A stretch of 64,000 nucleotides of DNA, taken from positions 1 through 64,000 of the forward strand of contig NZ_BAJT01000017.1 of the NCBI RefSeq assembly GCF_000613845.1, given 5' to 3'. Under the pieces are notes generated by a model that had not been told where the DNA came from, did no database searches, and saw nothing but the letters and a program-made list of their open reading frames with translations. Positions 55,155 to 64,000 of this stretch are shown here, in pieces. The position numbers and the translations under genes are program-made. The stretch's first letter is position 1, and each line of letters begins with the position of its first letter. Origin of the DNA: Asaia astilbis JCM 15831. GTDB lineage: Bacteria; Pseudomonadota; Alphaproteobacteria; Acetobacterales; Acetobacteraceae.

Positions 55155-56801
55155 ATATATCTATTTCTTTATATATCGGAGCTCCGCACTTTACCTTAAT
55201 AACTATTTGGCGTGTCGGTTGAAAATGGACGGCGTACCGATCGATTACATATCAGATTGGTTGGCGACCGATCCGCAGACACGGCGTATCGTCTAAAGTG
55301 AAATGGATTCGTCATTTCGCAGGAATGATATCAACGATTTCGAGAGGTATTGGAGAACCTAATGCAATAAAAACGATATGAATAATGGAATTAAACTAAT
55401 TCGTTTCAATGAATCGTTATATAAGAACATAAAATTTTCATATCAAATATATTTACAACGTAAATTGCTCGAAACCTGATCCTAAAAATCAATGTATTAC
55501 GAGTGATATTTAAAACAATTCATGGTGATACTGCAGGAATACCTCCACAAGGGCGCGCAAATATACCCTGATCGTACAGGGTCTCAGTTCAAGGCACTGC
55601 GAACACTGCCCGACATACGGTTTGCCAGTTGAGCAACCCTGACAGCGCTCACGCTCACTCGATAAAGCCAACTCCAAACCGCCCTCTCTATGGAGGTGGA
55701 TGAGTTGGTGCGAGAGATAATTAAAAGACACCCAGCTCTATGTGAGAATATTTCAAAAATAAATACTGCAAGAACTGATTTGTTTTACCTACCTCACGAC
55801 CCTTATCATGAAACCACGATTGATAGGTTTTTGAAGAGATTCAATGGATGAAATGCACTATACTGTAACACTGGCAGCCGCAAACACTCAGCTCAAGCTC
55901 TCGCAGATGCTTGCGATCCGGCGATCTGTCAATCGCACTGAGGCGCCACAAAGCCGAGGGGGTGGGTTCCGTCAGACGGACCGGAGAGCAGATTGTCCGA
56001 TACAAGACGTACCACCCCTAAGGCAGTGCACAGCGATTGGCCCTCATGAAACCGACTTATTAAGACCGAAGATGGCGAACTGTAGTGCGTATCAGCAGCG
56101 CAGATTGCCGAGGTGATTGCACGAGGTAGTGCAGAAGGAGGCATGTTGAGGAGGGCTGCATAACCTCTCCTGCCCGACCGCCATCTCGGGCCAAACGAAT
56201 CTCGCGGAAATTGAGCATTAGACGCGCGCATGGGACGAGCTCCAAGCGCTCGCAATGGCGAAGGGACCACAATTCCATATTTATTTTATCAAAATAATTA
56301 TGGAAGTATACTATATTCAAAAAAATTCAGTCAAATGTATATAGATTGAATTAATAACCCGAAAAAGGAGAGAGAATATAGAGAACCGAAAAATGGTTTT
56401 CAGTGTCTCTTCGGAGCGGGACCGATTTGCTGCAAAGGGATGTTTTGGGAGTAAAGGGAGTTGTCTTAAAGTCTTGCAAATGTGGATCATAAAGAAAATT
56501 GAGACTTGCAGGCACAAATATTGCAACTGATCCGGGATGTGAGACGCGTATTGTATCAGCGTGCTGCTGGCTCCTAAGTTCCTCTCTGCCTCGTTGCCAT
56601 AACATGTCTGCGGAGGCGTCACGAAGAGCCCCGACGCGACTAGTTCAGATGACGTTTCGAGGGTCTTTTTTTCAGCCCGCACTTTGTTCAGAACTAAACC
56701 TGAACTTTGAGATCGATTGCGCGTCTCTTGCGTTCTAGTGGAGTTGTGACCGATCGCGTTCGCACGCTATTCAGTACTAAGCTTCCTGCGCCGATCCATC
56801 A
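55155..56801. other. long non-coding or decayed stretch
   Basis: About 1650 bases with only short frames. It contains the 3' remnant of an NlpC/P60-type gene at about 55641, some AT-rich tracts and a stretch at 55990-56270 with no clear product. No RNA gene or intact CDS is supported. Confidence 0.45.
55641..55690 (-). repeat. 3' end remnant of an NlpC/P60-type gene
   Basis: The phrase CAGCGCTCACGCTCACTCGA, then TAAAGCCAAC, occurs here and again at 58587-58616. There it spans the end of the lipoprotein gene (the codons for VGFIE and the stop). The remnant reads RFGVGFIE and stops. The rest of this second gene is absent. Confidence 0.65.
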
Positions 56802-58109
56802 ATGAACGGAACGAACAATCTTATGGCCTCTCCACTCATTTCCGAACGTCACCCCTGGGTCAAATACGTCGCCCTCATCGGCATGGGCGTTGCGATCTAT
56901 GCCGGGGCGGTCTGGATTTCGTTCTCCCTCATCGTTGCGATCGCCTGGGGAGCCGTCATTGCCATCGCCGTTCGGCCCATCCAGCGCAAGCTCGGCAAGT
57001 TTATTGGTGAGAAGCTGGCGGCAGTCAGCCTGATCGCTCTGACCTGCGTGATCTTCACGGTCCTGGCAGGGATGGCAGGTTATGGCGCCGTGACCGAGAT
57101 TGGGTCGCTCTCCGAAAAAGCCCATCGTCTTATTGCTCCGCATGAGACGTCGGCCCCGGCGAAAGCGCCGGGAGGGGCATCGCAGGACCAGGCCGCGTCG
57201 TCACAGGGCGACGGCAGTGCGGACAAGACCGAGCCGTCAGATCATCGTGACGAGGCGGCTCGCACGAATTCGACCACGGATCACCCCGAACCGGCAGACC
57301 GTAGCGGAGACGCATCCGGCGCGACCTCACCTGCTGACGCCAAGCACGGCATTCCGCCCGCCATCGCCGAGCCGATCCACAAGGTGAAGAGCGTTCTCCC
57401 TCCGAGCCTGGCAGACAAGATCGACCCGCAACAGATCCTGAACATGGCCAAGGCTCAGGCTAAATCCATCTCCAAAATCGCAGGGCTGGCTGCCTTCTCG
57501 GTGCTCAAGGGCATTCCGCATCTGATGGAGGCTCTTTTCGTCGCGATGCTGACTGCCGCCTGCTGCCTTCTCTCTTACGACCGCGTCACGTCTTCCTTAC
57601 GTACGGTGAGCATCCAGCTCACGCAGCGCGACGACATCCTGCTTCACATCGTCCGCAGCGTTCGTGGTGCCGTTAACGGGCTGGTTCTTGTCGGTATTGG
57701 CGAGGCGCTTGTCTGCTCACCGCTGATCTTCGTCGCTGATGCCGGGCATGCGGTCATTTTGACATTCATTCTGGCCATTGCCGCGTCCATCCCTTTCTGC
57801 GGCTATCCCGGAGCCATTCTGATCGGTGGTATCATTGCCGCCTCGGGCTCGCTGAATATGGGCATTGCTGTTGCGTGCTGGGGGCTTTTCGTTCTGTTCT
57901 GCGGGGAGCATTTCGTTCGCCCCAAGTTCATTTCCGACGAGACCCGCTTGCCCTTCCTGCATACGATCGTTGCGATCATGGGCGGCTTGCACATGCTCGG
58001 CCTGGTCGGTCTATTTATCGGACCCGCCATTCTGGCAGCAGCGCATATGCTCTGGTGCGAACTCGATGGGTCTCACAAGGATCATGAAGGCTCGGAACAG
58101 AAGGCCTGA
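56802..58109 (+). CDS. AI-2E-family transporter-like permease
   Basis: A 435-residue membrane protein of the AI-2E/TqsA/PerM type. N-terminal helices (residues about 20-100) are followed by a long hydrophilic insertion at about 108-180, rich in Ala/Ser/Asp/Pro, then the family's second half with helices at about 225-430. Members export autoinducer-2 or are Na+/H+ antiporters; the substrate here is unknown. It starts at 56802 or 56823. It stands alone on the plus strand. Confidence 0.8.
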   Translation: MNGTNNLMASPLISERHPWVKYVALIGMGVAIYAGAVWISFSLIVAIAWGAVIAIAVRPIQRKLGKFIGEKLAAVSLIALTCVIFTVLAGMAGYGAVTEIGSLSEKAHRLIAPHETSAPAKAPGGASQDQAASSQGDGSADKTEPSDHRDEAARTNSTTDHPEPADRSGDASGATSPADAKHGIPPAIAEPIHKVKSVLPPSLADKIDPQQILNMAKAQAKSISKIAGLAAFSVLKGIPHLMEALFVAMLTAACCLLSYDRVTSSLRTVSIQLTQRDDILLHIVRSVRGAVNGLVLVGIGEALVCSPLIFVADAGHAVILTFILAIAASIPFCGYPGAILIGGIIAASGSLNMGIAVACWGLFVLFCGEHFVRPKFISDETRLPFLHTIVAIMGGLHMLGLVGLFIGPAILAAAHMLWCELDGSHKDHEGSEQKA

Positions 58110-58596
58110 GTCACACAATATGCCACCTCGTGACAACAGGCGGCATGCATCCGGGCAATCTTGCCGGCAAGAGCGGCGATGTCTCCGGGCATTGTCCGCA
58201 TTAGGCCCACCTATGTTTTTCAGCACGTGAGGATATTCATCAAAGCGGATGCCTGTGCCGCTGTGCCACCAAGCCCAGCATTGATCAGTCTCAAGCGACT
58301 GACGAGGCTTAGAGCTGCCGCCTCTTTAGAGCGGGAGTTGATGCGACTGGGTGTGTCCAATCAATAGGCTGATCGCGATGCGGAGCGACGCTCATGTGTA
58401 AGCCTGTGGCGCATCATCTCAATCCCTTCTTCGGCTTCATGGTTTGCGCTGGGCGGCGCGACTATTGAACAGACGTCAGGCTAGTTGACGACCGGTCCGC
58501 AGACGCTGCGGCGAACGTAGCGGGTCTCTGTTCGAGACGCTGAGGGCACCGCCAGCCGCATGGCTGCCCGTTGGACAGCCATGTCAGCGCTCACGC
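58110..58596. other. intergenic between convergent genes
   Basis: About 490 bases between the permease and lipoprotein genes. Short plus- and minus-strand frames overlap each other, and none looks coding. Confidence 0.4.
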
Positions 58597-60045
58597 TCAC
58601 TCGATAAAGCCAACCTCAAATTTCGCCTTGCCAGCCAGCGACTGCAAGTTGTTGTTTTCCGGATAGGACTTCATGAGCGGGAAAAACACCGACCCACCGA
58701 TAATCGTACGGCCGTCAGTGTCTTTGGGACGCAGGCCCCAGACATCCTGATATGTCATCGGCACGGTTTGGCCATTCACGGTCGTATTCCCGATATACAT
58801 CATGATATGGCCGGGAATGTGGATAAGTGTCGTGAACGGCTTACCGTTTTTCACGAGATAATCGAGCCGCGTTTGCACATCCGCTTTGCCCAGATCAACC
58901 ATGCGGCTTGTCGCCTGGATCTGTGCCTGTGAGTTACGCGGCATGAGGATGCCAAAGGGTATGAGCAGGCTACGCAACTCCGCCGAGCAGTCATTATAGA
59001 AGTTGTAATTACCCCAACCATAGGGACGATTAACGAGCGACCGCACGAGCATGGCAAGGTTGCTGCGGTTCATCGCAAGCGGCATCGGCGCAAATGCCTG
59101 GTCTGCATCTTCATGCCAAGCGATCTGTGCGTGTCCTGCAGCGTCGCTTACCGGGATGGCCACCTCAGTCTGACCAGATTTGGCACTCCTAAACGGCAAA
59201 ATCGTGCCGATACGTGCCGTGAAATGAAAAACGTTATCGTCAAAGATCGAGACAGGCTGATGGGTCAATGCGCCGAGATTCGCCGACGCCATTTTAATCC
59301 AGCTCTTCACGAATGGCTCACGTGCCTGAGCAATATCCTCATAATGCACCCAGCCTGTGACGTCCGGCGAGGCAACATATCTCCAACGGTGATCACGGCT
59401 CACCGTCAGTGTGTAGACTGGGGTACCAGGCCGCACCGAGGACATCTGAAGGTTGTCGAACGGATAACCTTCGCCTGCCATGCGCGGGTCGTTATAGGCG
59501 GGGTCATCTGTCGGAAGGACCCGCACAAGGGTTTCCCGCAGTGCGATACCACGATTAGCCGCGTGATAGCTGGTATCGATGTCCACTGCGGCATTATCGC
59601 GCACTGCATTTTTCCACGCGTCATCGTGAATTCTGAAGTTCTGTCCCCAAGACTGACGCGCAGCACCCAGATAAGCGTTGATGCCCCAGTCGCGCGTGCT
59701 TTGCACGCCGCTTGCGAGCCTTTTTCCGATAAAGACAGGATTCCAAGGTGAACGCCCGTCACCGCCCATCCCGAAATATTGTGATTTCAGCGCCGCGAAG
59801 TAACGCTGCTGGGTGGCCGTGTCGATAATGGCCAAGTTCGGGTCGGCGTCGGCCAGGATCCACTGATCGACCGATTGAGAGTAGTTCGTCAGAGGGAAGA
59901 CAGATTTGGTTGGGTCGATATAGTTCGGGTTCAATCTCGCTGAATTCTGGGGTGCACGATCAGGCCCGCTCTGACAGGCGGCGAGGACGACAGGCACTAC
60001 AAGACAGAACGAACGTAGTATACTGTTTGGAATTCCATGTCTCAT
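58597..60045 (-). CDS. SH3 and NlpC/P60 lipoprotein hydrolase
   Basis: A 482-residue lipoprotein: signal and lipobox LAAC (Cys24), an N-terminal NlpC/P60-stabilising-like domain, SH3-type strands around 200-300 (RWRYVASPDVTGWVHYEDIA), and a C-terminal NlpC/P60 peptidase with Cys353 (YNDCSAEL) and His413 (IPGHIMMYIG). This architecture is that of gamma-D-glutamyl-diamino-acid endopeptidases (YkfC-like), which trim or recycle peptidoglycan peptides. A fragment of a related gene's 3' end lies at 55641. The frame is intact. Confidence 0.88.
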   Translation of the reverse strand: MRHGIPNSILRSFCLVVPVVLAACQSGPDRAPQNSARLNPNYIDPTKSVFPLTNYSQSVDQWILADADPNLAIIDTATQQRYFAALKSQYFGMGGDGRSPWNPVFIGKRLASGVQSTRDWGINAYLGAARQSWGQNFRIHDDAWKNAVRDNAAVDIDTSYHAANRGIALRETLVRVLPTDDPAYNDPRMAGEGYPFDNLQMSSVRPGTPVYTLTVSRDHRWRYVASPDVTGWVHYEDIAQAREPFVKSWIKMASANLGALTHQPVSIFDDNVFHFTARIGTILPFRSAKSGQTEVAIPVSDAAGHAQIAWHEDADQAFAPMPLAMNRSNLAMLVRSLVNRPYGWGNYNFYNDCSAELRSLLIPFGILMPRNSQAQIQATSRMVDLGKADVQTRLDYLVKNGKPFTTLIHIPGHIMMYIGNTTVNGQTVPMTYQDVWGLRPKDTDGRTIIGGSVFFPLMKSYPENNNLQSLAGKAKFEVGFIE

Positions 60046-60744
60046 ATCGTTACCTTTTACCTATGTGTTGTAAGCTTGTACTATACATGAAAAATAGTTA
60101 TATGTAACTCCATAAGTTCTTCCGGGATATGCCGTCATTTCCTTCTGATAAGGGTAAATCCGCAGCGCCTTTACGCGACACTCTGCAGCCGACCCGGCAC
60201 GAACTTTCTGGGTCTGGCCAGGCCCTCTCAGTGATATGCACCCGCTCGGTCATGATTTCCGAACCATCGGGACGGGTGACGGTGGTTATTTTGTGATCCA
60301 GCACGTCGTTAGAGGTGTGAGCCTGATAGCCCGGCCAGTGATCGGCAGCGCAAGGACACGAGATCCAGCCATTACGCGCCAGAAAGTCGTCTGAGAAGGA
60401 TCTGGTCGGGGGAGTGGGTATTCCTGAATTGACGCCGATCTATTCAGGCATGTTTCCATCAAGCCCGCGGCAAGCCAGAGCTGAGGATGCAAAGGTCTTT
60501 CTCAGGCGTTCGCCATCGACCATCTTACGGGCCTTTCACCGACCCACGCAGCGGTATCATACGTCCTTTGGGAGCGGTATACCGGTGGCCGACCTGATTT
60601 CTCTGCCTCGCTCATGCGAAGCCTCTGATATCAAGGAACCATGATTTCTTGATTCGCTCAGAAATGGCCAAAAATCGATAATACGGTAAATCAGGATTAT
60701 GCTCTTCACCCATTGGAACCCGCAGAAAACTGCGGAAAATCGAA
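60046..60744. other. intergenic, no supported gene
   Basis: About 700 bases between the hydrolase start and the tRNA fragment. Overlapping short frames on both strands look like old host or element DNA, but none has a clear fold. The hydrolase promoter must lie near 60050-60110. Confidence 0.4.
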
Positions 60745-60789
60745 TGGCGTCCCATAGGGGATTCGAACCCCTGTTGCCGCCGTGAGAGG
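60745..60789 (-). other. tRNA-Glu(CTC) 3' fragment, attachment site
   Basis: On the minus strand: loop CTCTCAC (anticodon CTC), stem GGCGG, then a T arm AGGGGTTCGAATCCCCT and an acceptor strand to GGGACGCCA ending at 60745. The 5' strand of the anticodon stem does not pair, so the match ends at the loop. This 3' fragment marks one edge of an integrated element that extends rightwards. No integrase is seen in the part within the window. Confidence 0.8.
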
Positions 60790-61235
60790 CATCGCCAAAT
60801 AGTCGATTTCAATGCGCTAGCTGCAACTATCCACAACTAACGACGCCTGCGAAATCTACATCGTGCAACGAGTTGAGACTCGTTTGTGGTCCATGTGGAC
60901 CTGACACTTTTCGCTTATATTGCCCCTCCATATCGTGCGATTCTAGGGCCTCGCGCTGTTAGGATGAAACTGACTCAGCATCCGGATGATCCCCAGATTG
61001 CGCGGCGGGCGTGACGCTCAAGCTCTCATCGTTGTGTTAATGGGGTGGGGGCGGCTTTAGGGCCGCCTTTTGCTTTTACTGGTTAGTCGGATGACGTCCT
61101 GAGCTGACAGAAAGGCATCCCATCGCGGAGTGTCTGGCCGGTTTATCGATGGTCAGAACGGTAAGGTTGTTGGTTTGGATCGCGATCAGGAGATCGAATC
61201 TTATATATTAAACTTATAACGACGAGAAATTAAAT
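60790..61235. other. intergenic with terminator
   Basis: About 450 bases at the start of the right-hand element. It contains one hairpin with T-rich tail, listed separately, and an AT-rich upstream region for the small gene at 61236. Confidence 0.4.
61050..61077 (+). terminator. rho-independent terminator
   Basis: GGCGGC / GCCGCC stem (61050-61055, 61062-61067) followed by TTTTGCTTTT. Good form, although the gene that it would end, on the plus strand, is not identifiable to its left. Confidence 0.8.
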
Positions 61236-61545
61236 ATGAACAAAGTGACAAATATATCTTTAGCAAAGAATATAGCTGAAAATACACTTAGAAAAAATCT
61301 TATTGCTTATGGTGTTGGAAAAGATGATGTTATAATTGAAAATGATGCTTTTATCGGTGATCGTTTCTGGGTTTTTTTTCTGGAACGGAAATATTAAAGT
61401 TTCTGAAATAGATCGAAATCTAGCAGATGGATGGGCTTGCGCGATAAATGATGTCGGGAACTTGAGATTGTTTTATGATTTTCGGAAAGATGCCGTGAAA
61501 CAGAATGAGATTTTGAGTGGACTTAGGGTGTGGGCGGCGAGGTAA
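61236..61545 (+). CDS. AT-rich hypothetical protein, one frameshift
   Basis: From ATG 61236 the frame reads MNKVTNISLAKNIAENTLRK, then DDVIIENDAFIGDRFWVFF, and breaks at an eight-T run near 61373. A neighbouring frame continues FWNGNIKVSEIDRNLADGWA to the stop at 61545. Seven Ts would unite them to about 102 residues. Composition is very AT-rich. No family recognised. Confidence 0.55.
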
Positions 61546-61553
61546 ACGAAAAG

Positions 61554-62335
61554 CTAGGCTCAGGACCCATTGATTTGGGTAGGTAAATCTGATTCAGGCT
61601 CCTTGAGGAGATTGAAGATGAGCGACCTGTATTGGCTAACGGACGAGCAGATGACGCGTCTGGAGCCATTTTTCCCGAGGAGCCATGGCAGACCGCGTGT
61701 TGATGACCGGCGTGTGTTGAGCGGGATTATCTTTGTCAACCGCAATGGGCTGCGCTCGCGGGATGCTCCGCGGGAATATGGGCCGCATAAGACGCTCTAC
61801 AATCGGTTAAAGCGTTGGGGCGCCATGGGGATCTTTGCCCGGATGATGGATAGTCTGGCGGCCAGCAGATTGGATCATCAGACGGTCATGATGGACGCGA
61901 CCTACCTGAAGGCGCACCGCACGGCCTCGAGCCTGCGGATAAAAAAGGGGACCTAGGCCGCCTGATCGGGCGGACCAAAGGCGGCATGAACACGAAGCTG
62001 CACGCGGTGACAGACAGGAATGGCCGCCCGATCAGGTTCTTCATGACGACAGGTCGCATCAGCGATTATGCAGGGGCCGCTACCCTGTTGGACGATCTGC
62101 CCGCTGCAAGATGGCTCCTGGCTGATCTCAGTTATGATGCCGACTGGTTCAAGGACGGGTTGGAGGGAAAGGGGATTAAACCCTGCACTCCAGGCCGGAG
62201 ATCCCGCAAAAGCCCGTGAGCTACGACGAACGCAAATACCGGCGCCGCAATCGTATCGAGATCATGTTCGGCCGAATCAAGGACTGGAGGCGCGTCGCCA
62301 CTACCGCCATGTTCTGGCGATGAGTCCTGAGCCTA
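61554..62335 (+). mobile_element. IS5-family insertion sequence, damaged
   Basis: Bounded by inverted repeats TAGGCTCAGGACYCAT (left at about 61555-61570, right at about 62320-62335 as its complement). CTAG and CTAA at the two edges agree with the YTAR target of the IS5 group. The one gene inside is a DDE transposase with a likely programmed frameshift, a second indel and a deletion near its 3' end. Confidence 0.8.
61618..62320 (+). pseudogene. IS5-type transposase in two frames
   Basis: First frame: MSDLYWLTDEQMTRLEPFFP to MDATYLKAHRTASSLRIKK. An AAAAAAG at about 61940-61947 lies where a -1 slip leads to DLGRLIGRTKGGMNTKLHAV. Such a slip is known in the OrfAB arrangement of several IS5-group elements. 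Then near 62210 one more A (CGCAAA(A)AGCCC) is needed to reach SYDERKYRRRNRIEIMFGRI. The end RRVATTAMFWR lacks about twenty usual residues, so the enzyme is probably inactive. Confidence 0.75.
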
Positions 62336-62399
62336 AATTTCGGCCGCAAACTTTACACGCAACCAAATCAAAGATGAACTGTGATGCTACGACGATATG

Positions 62400-63350
62400 T
62401 TATTTTTGACATGTATAGGTTCTGAGTCCGTTGATCATATGGATGGATTTTGTCGGAACGCGGATCGTAATCGTATTTTCTCTATCCTTTGTGCGAATCT
62501 CGAAAAAAGATAACTCACCTATCCCAGACAATACTGCTTCGATATTTGGGAAATACCAATCTTTATGACCGTCAGTTTCGGAAACGCATTCTTTAGCAGT
62601 GAGATTCAATTTGCGATATGCGAGGTGAACAATTTCGGCCGCCTCTTCGTTCATAAAAAATTTGGTGTTCGCACGCGGTTTCAGTCCAACCATTGTCAAA
62701 TAAGCCGAATTCACGAACATCAAAATCGGTAGCGCGGTGAAAGGTAGGAAAGGTATTAAGAGAAAACTACGAGATTTTAAGGTGTTGGTGGTCTTATCAA
62801 AAGATGAGTCTAAGAAGATTAGGAACAAAAAACCAATAGTAAATACATAGGCGAACATGCGAAGAATGTAAAGATCAGGGTCGGATACTCGCCATCTAAA
62901 CATATATATTATTGCTAAAAGAAAAGTCATGATGGATGAAAACAAAATAATTGACACCTTCATTTTCGATGAGTTAGCAATAAAAGTGTCAGTATTTTTA
63001 ATGAAGTACTCAACTCGCATTTCGGGCGGCGCCATTGATCGCCTTTTCGTCGCAATCCACAAAAAGATGTGATACGCTGGGTAAGCGAAAATCGAACCGA
63101 TTATTGTGAGATACGTCAGAGATATTAAGCAGAACAGACCGTACATTATCATTTCCGATAAGGTTACAGTATGAACAATATCTGGTAGTATATTTTCATA
63201 TGAGCAGTATGAGAATAAGATAATACCTCCCATAACTATAGATATTTTCGAAATTATGGCGATATATAGTAGGATCTGTTTAAAAACTTTTTCGTTAATC
63301 ACGAGAGGACTCTTCTGATTAATAATAAAAGGTCCACTGCTAAAAATCAC
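62400..63350 (-). CDS. AT-rich integral membrane protein
   Basis: A 316-residue protein with about six membrane segments (for example IAIISKISIVMGGIILFSYC and FAYVFTIGFLFLIFL) and a hydrophilic C-terminal domain of about 90 residues (AEIVHLAYRKLNLTAKECVS to the end). The start MIFSSGPF is preceded by AT-rich DNA. It is very AT-rich, lies next to the IS and inside the right-hand element, so it is likely cargo. No family recognised; membrane-bound effector is only one possibility. Confidence 0.6.
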   Translation of the reverse strand: MIFSSGPFIINQKSPLVINEKVFKQILLYIAIISKISIVMGGIILFSYCSYENILPDIVHTVTLSEMIMYGLFCLISLTYLTIIGSIFAYPAYHIFLWIATKRRSMAPPEMRVEYFIKNTDTFIANSSKMKVSIILFSSIMTFLLAIIYMFRWRVSDPDLYILRMFAYVFTIGFLFLIFLDSSFDKTTNTLKSRSFLLIPFLPFTALPILMFVNSAYLTMVGLKPRANTKFFMNEEAAEIVHLAYRKLNLTAKECVSETDGHKDWYFPNIEAVLSGIGELSFFEIRTKDRENTITIRVPTKSIHMINGLRTYTCQK

Positions 63351-63542
63351 ACAAACGATAATGAATGATTAATATTACTTTTACTTAATATAAGATATAG
63401 AGAAAAATAAAGATGGTGGAAGCATGTATACGCAACCGGAGGTCTAGAGCGTTAAATATAGAGGGTGAGGATAGTGATATTATATATCTATCTTTATCTT
63501 CTTCTGTTTTAATACGAAGTCCGATGCTCTGCTGAGATGCGT

Positions 63543-63767
63543 TCACTTCACGCAGGCGCGCACCTGGTCCCGTAAGCCGATATAATCGCCGAGCCATCGG
63601 ACAATTTCGATCCAATCGACCCCTTCAAGTTTTGAGATTGCCTTGATCTCCGCAGCAAGCGCGGCCTGATCCTCTTTGGTGTAAGTGACTAGGCTTGGAC
63701 AGGGCACATGCTGCACCGACGTGCAGGCAGAGAGCCCGAGAAAGGCAATGAGAGCGACCCATCTCAT
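63543..63767 (-). CDS. o-spanin (Rz1-like) lipoprotein
   Basis: A 74-residue lipoprotein, lipobox LSAC (residues 12-15), KEDQAALAAEIKAISKL, and an intact ending IVRWLGDYIGLRDQVRACVK. This is the complete version of the gene at 2617 and the remnant at 13859. It overlaps the i-spanin-like gene by four bases. Confidence 0.7.
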   Translation of the reverse strand: MRWVALIAFLGLSACTSVQHVPCPSLVTYTKEDQAALAAEIKAISKLEGVDWIEIVRWLGDYIGLRDQVRACVK

Positions 63768-63997
63768 GCGGAGCCATCCCCGAGGCGCTGCAACACAGCC
63801 TCTTTCGTCGCGGGCTTGTCGGCTTGTGCCTGGTTCATCGCCTGCGCTTTGCGGGTCTGAGCTTCGGCCGAGGCTTTGGCGGCCTCTGACGTTCTCACGG
63901 AAGCGGCGTTTCTGCCTGCCCTGGTGGCGTACCAGATCAGGGCGCCGAGCGCGGTGACGATGAACTTCATCGCACCGGCCAGGAGTTCCGCCGTCAT
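63764..63997 (-). CDS. i-spanin (Rz-like) inner-membrane protein
   Basis: A 77-residue protein with one N-terminal transmembrane segment (FIVTALGALIWYATRAG), an Ala/Lys/Gln-rich helix and the ending ATKEAVLQRLGDGSA. It is a close copy of 2847-3080. Start MTAELLAGAM is near the window's edge. It is coupled by overlap to the lipoprotein gene. Confidence 0.65.
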   Translation of the reverse strand: MTAELLAGAMKFIVTALGALIWYATRAGRNAASVRTSEAAKASAEAQTRKAQAMNQAQADKPATKEAVLQRLGDGSA

Positions 63998-64000
63998 GGC

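Noticed and set aside
55929-56270. Minus-strand frame of 113 codons in the 55-57 kb region
   Set aside because: Overlaps an equally long plus-strand frame, no ribosome site and no recognisable domain. Likely decayed DNA.
60745-60840. Intact tRNA-Glu gene on the minus strand
   Set aside because: Similarity stops in the anticodon loop, and the sequence beyond 60789 does not give a D arm or acceptor partner.

Overview
The window looks like the chromosome of a pigmented acetic acid bacterium (Acetobacteraceae, Alphaproteobacteria). The reasons are a GC-moderate coding style, decayed IS5-family insertion sequences, two TonB-C-domain mini-proteins, and a complete-looking aryl polyene (APE, xanthomonadin-like) locus. 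The genus cannot be fixed from sequence alone.

Layout. (1) 1-1677: the right end of an integrative element or prophage, with a small regulator, an excisionase-like gene, a tyrosine integrase and a 3' tRNA-Val fragment as attachment site. (2) 1.7-16.7 kb: a scrapyard of phage-derived and accessory genes. It holds a spanin-type lysis cassette, two secreted tail-fibre-like paralogues (4744-6744 and 14245-16038), two TonB-C mini-proteins, a TIR/deoxyribosyltransferase-like gene, and three toxin-antitoxin remnants. (3) 17.1-18.5 kb: a PAS-containing chemoreceptor. (4) 18.8-33.1 kb: the APE cluster. It has a methyltransferase, a flavin halogenase-like enzyme and a glycosyltransferase, and a long opposing operon. 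That operon encodes ketoreductase, dehydratase, chain-length factor, ketosynthase, an LRAT-like protein, alpha/beta hydrolase, MMPL exporter, LolA-like carrier, acyltransferase, hotdog dehydratase, AMP-ligase, a membrane protein and ACP. (5) 33.2-37.5 kb: broken IS5 elements flanking an AT-rich GT61 glycosyltransferase pair. (6) 38-45 kb: an FkbO/Hyg5/XanB2-type chorismatase, which would supply hydroxybenzoate starter for the APE, then an RhlE helicase, a secreted esterase, an iron-type TonB receptor behind a Fur-like box, and a PPTase fragment. (7) 45-54 kb: small phage-like genes, two copies of a divergent ribbon-helix-helix plus secreted-protein module, a stand-alone HsdR-N nuclease, and a HAMP chemoreceptor. 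(8) 54-60 kb: membrane proteins, an AI-2E-type permease and an SH3/NlpC-P60 lipoprotein hydrolase. (9) 60.7-64 kb: a 3' tRNA-Glu fragment, beyond which a second element begins with an IS5 copy, an AT-rich membrane protein and another spanin pair.

How the genes fit together. Chorismatase would make the aryl starter. The AMP-ligase would load it on the ACP. KS/CLF, KR and two dehydratases would extend the polyene. The halogenase-like enzyme and methyltransferase may decorate the ring. The acyltransferase, glycosyltransferase and possibly the LRAT-like protein would place the product on a lipid. LolA-like and MMPL proteins would move it to the outer membrane.

A strong caution: at least eleven genes carry single-base indels that would be repaired by changing the length of a nearby short homopolymer by one. 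This looks more like residual assembly error than decay. The toxin-antitoxin genes and the older IS copies carry substitutions or deletions and look truly degraded.
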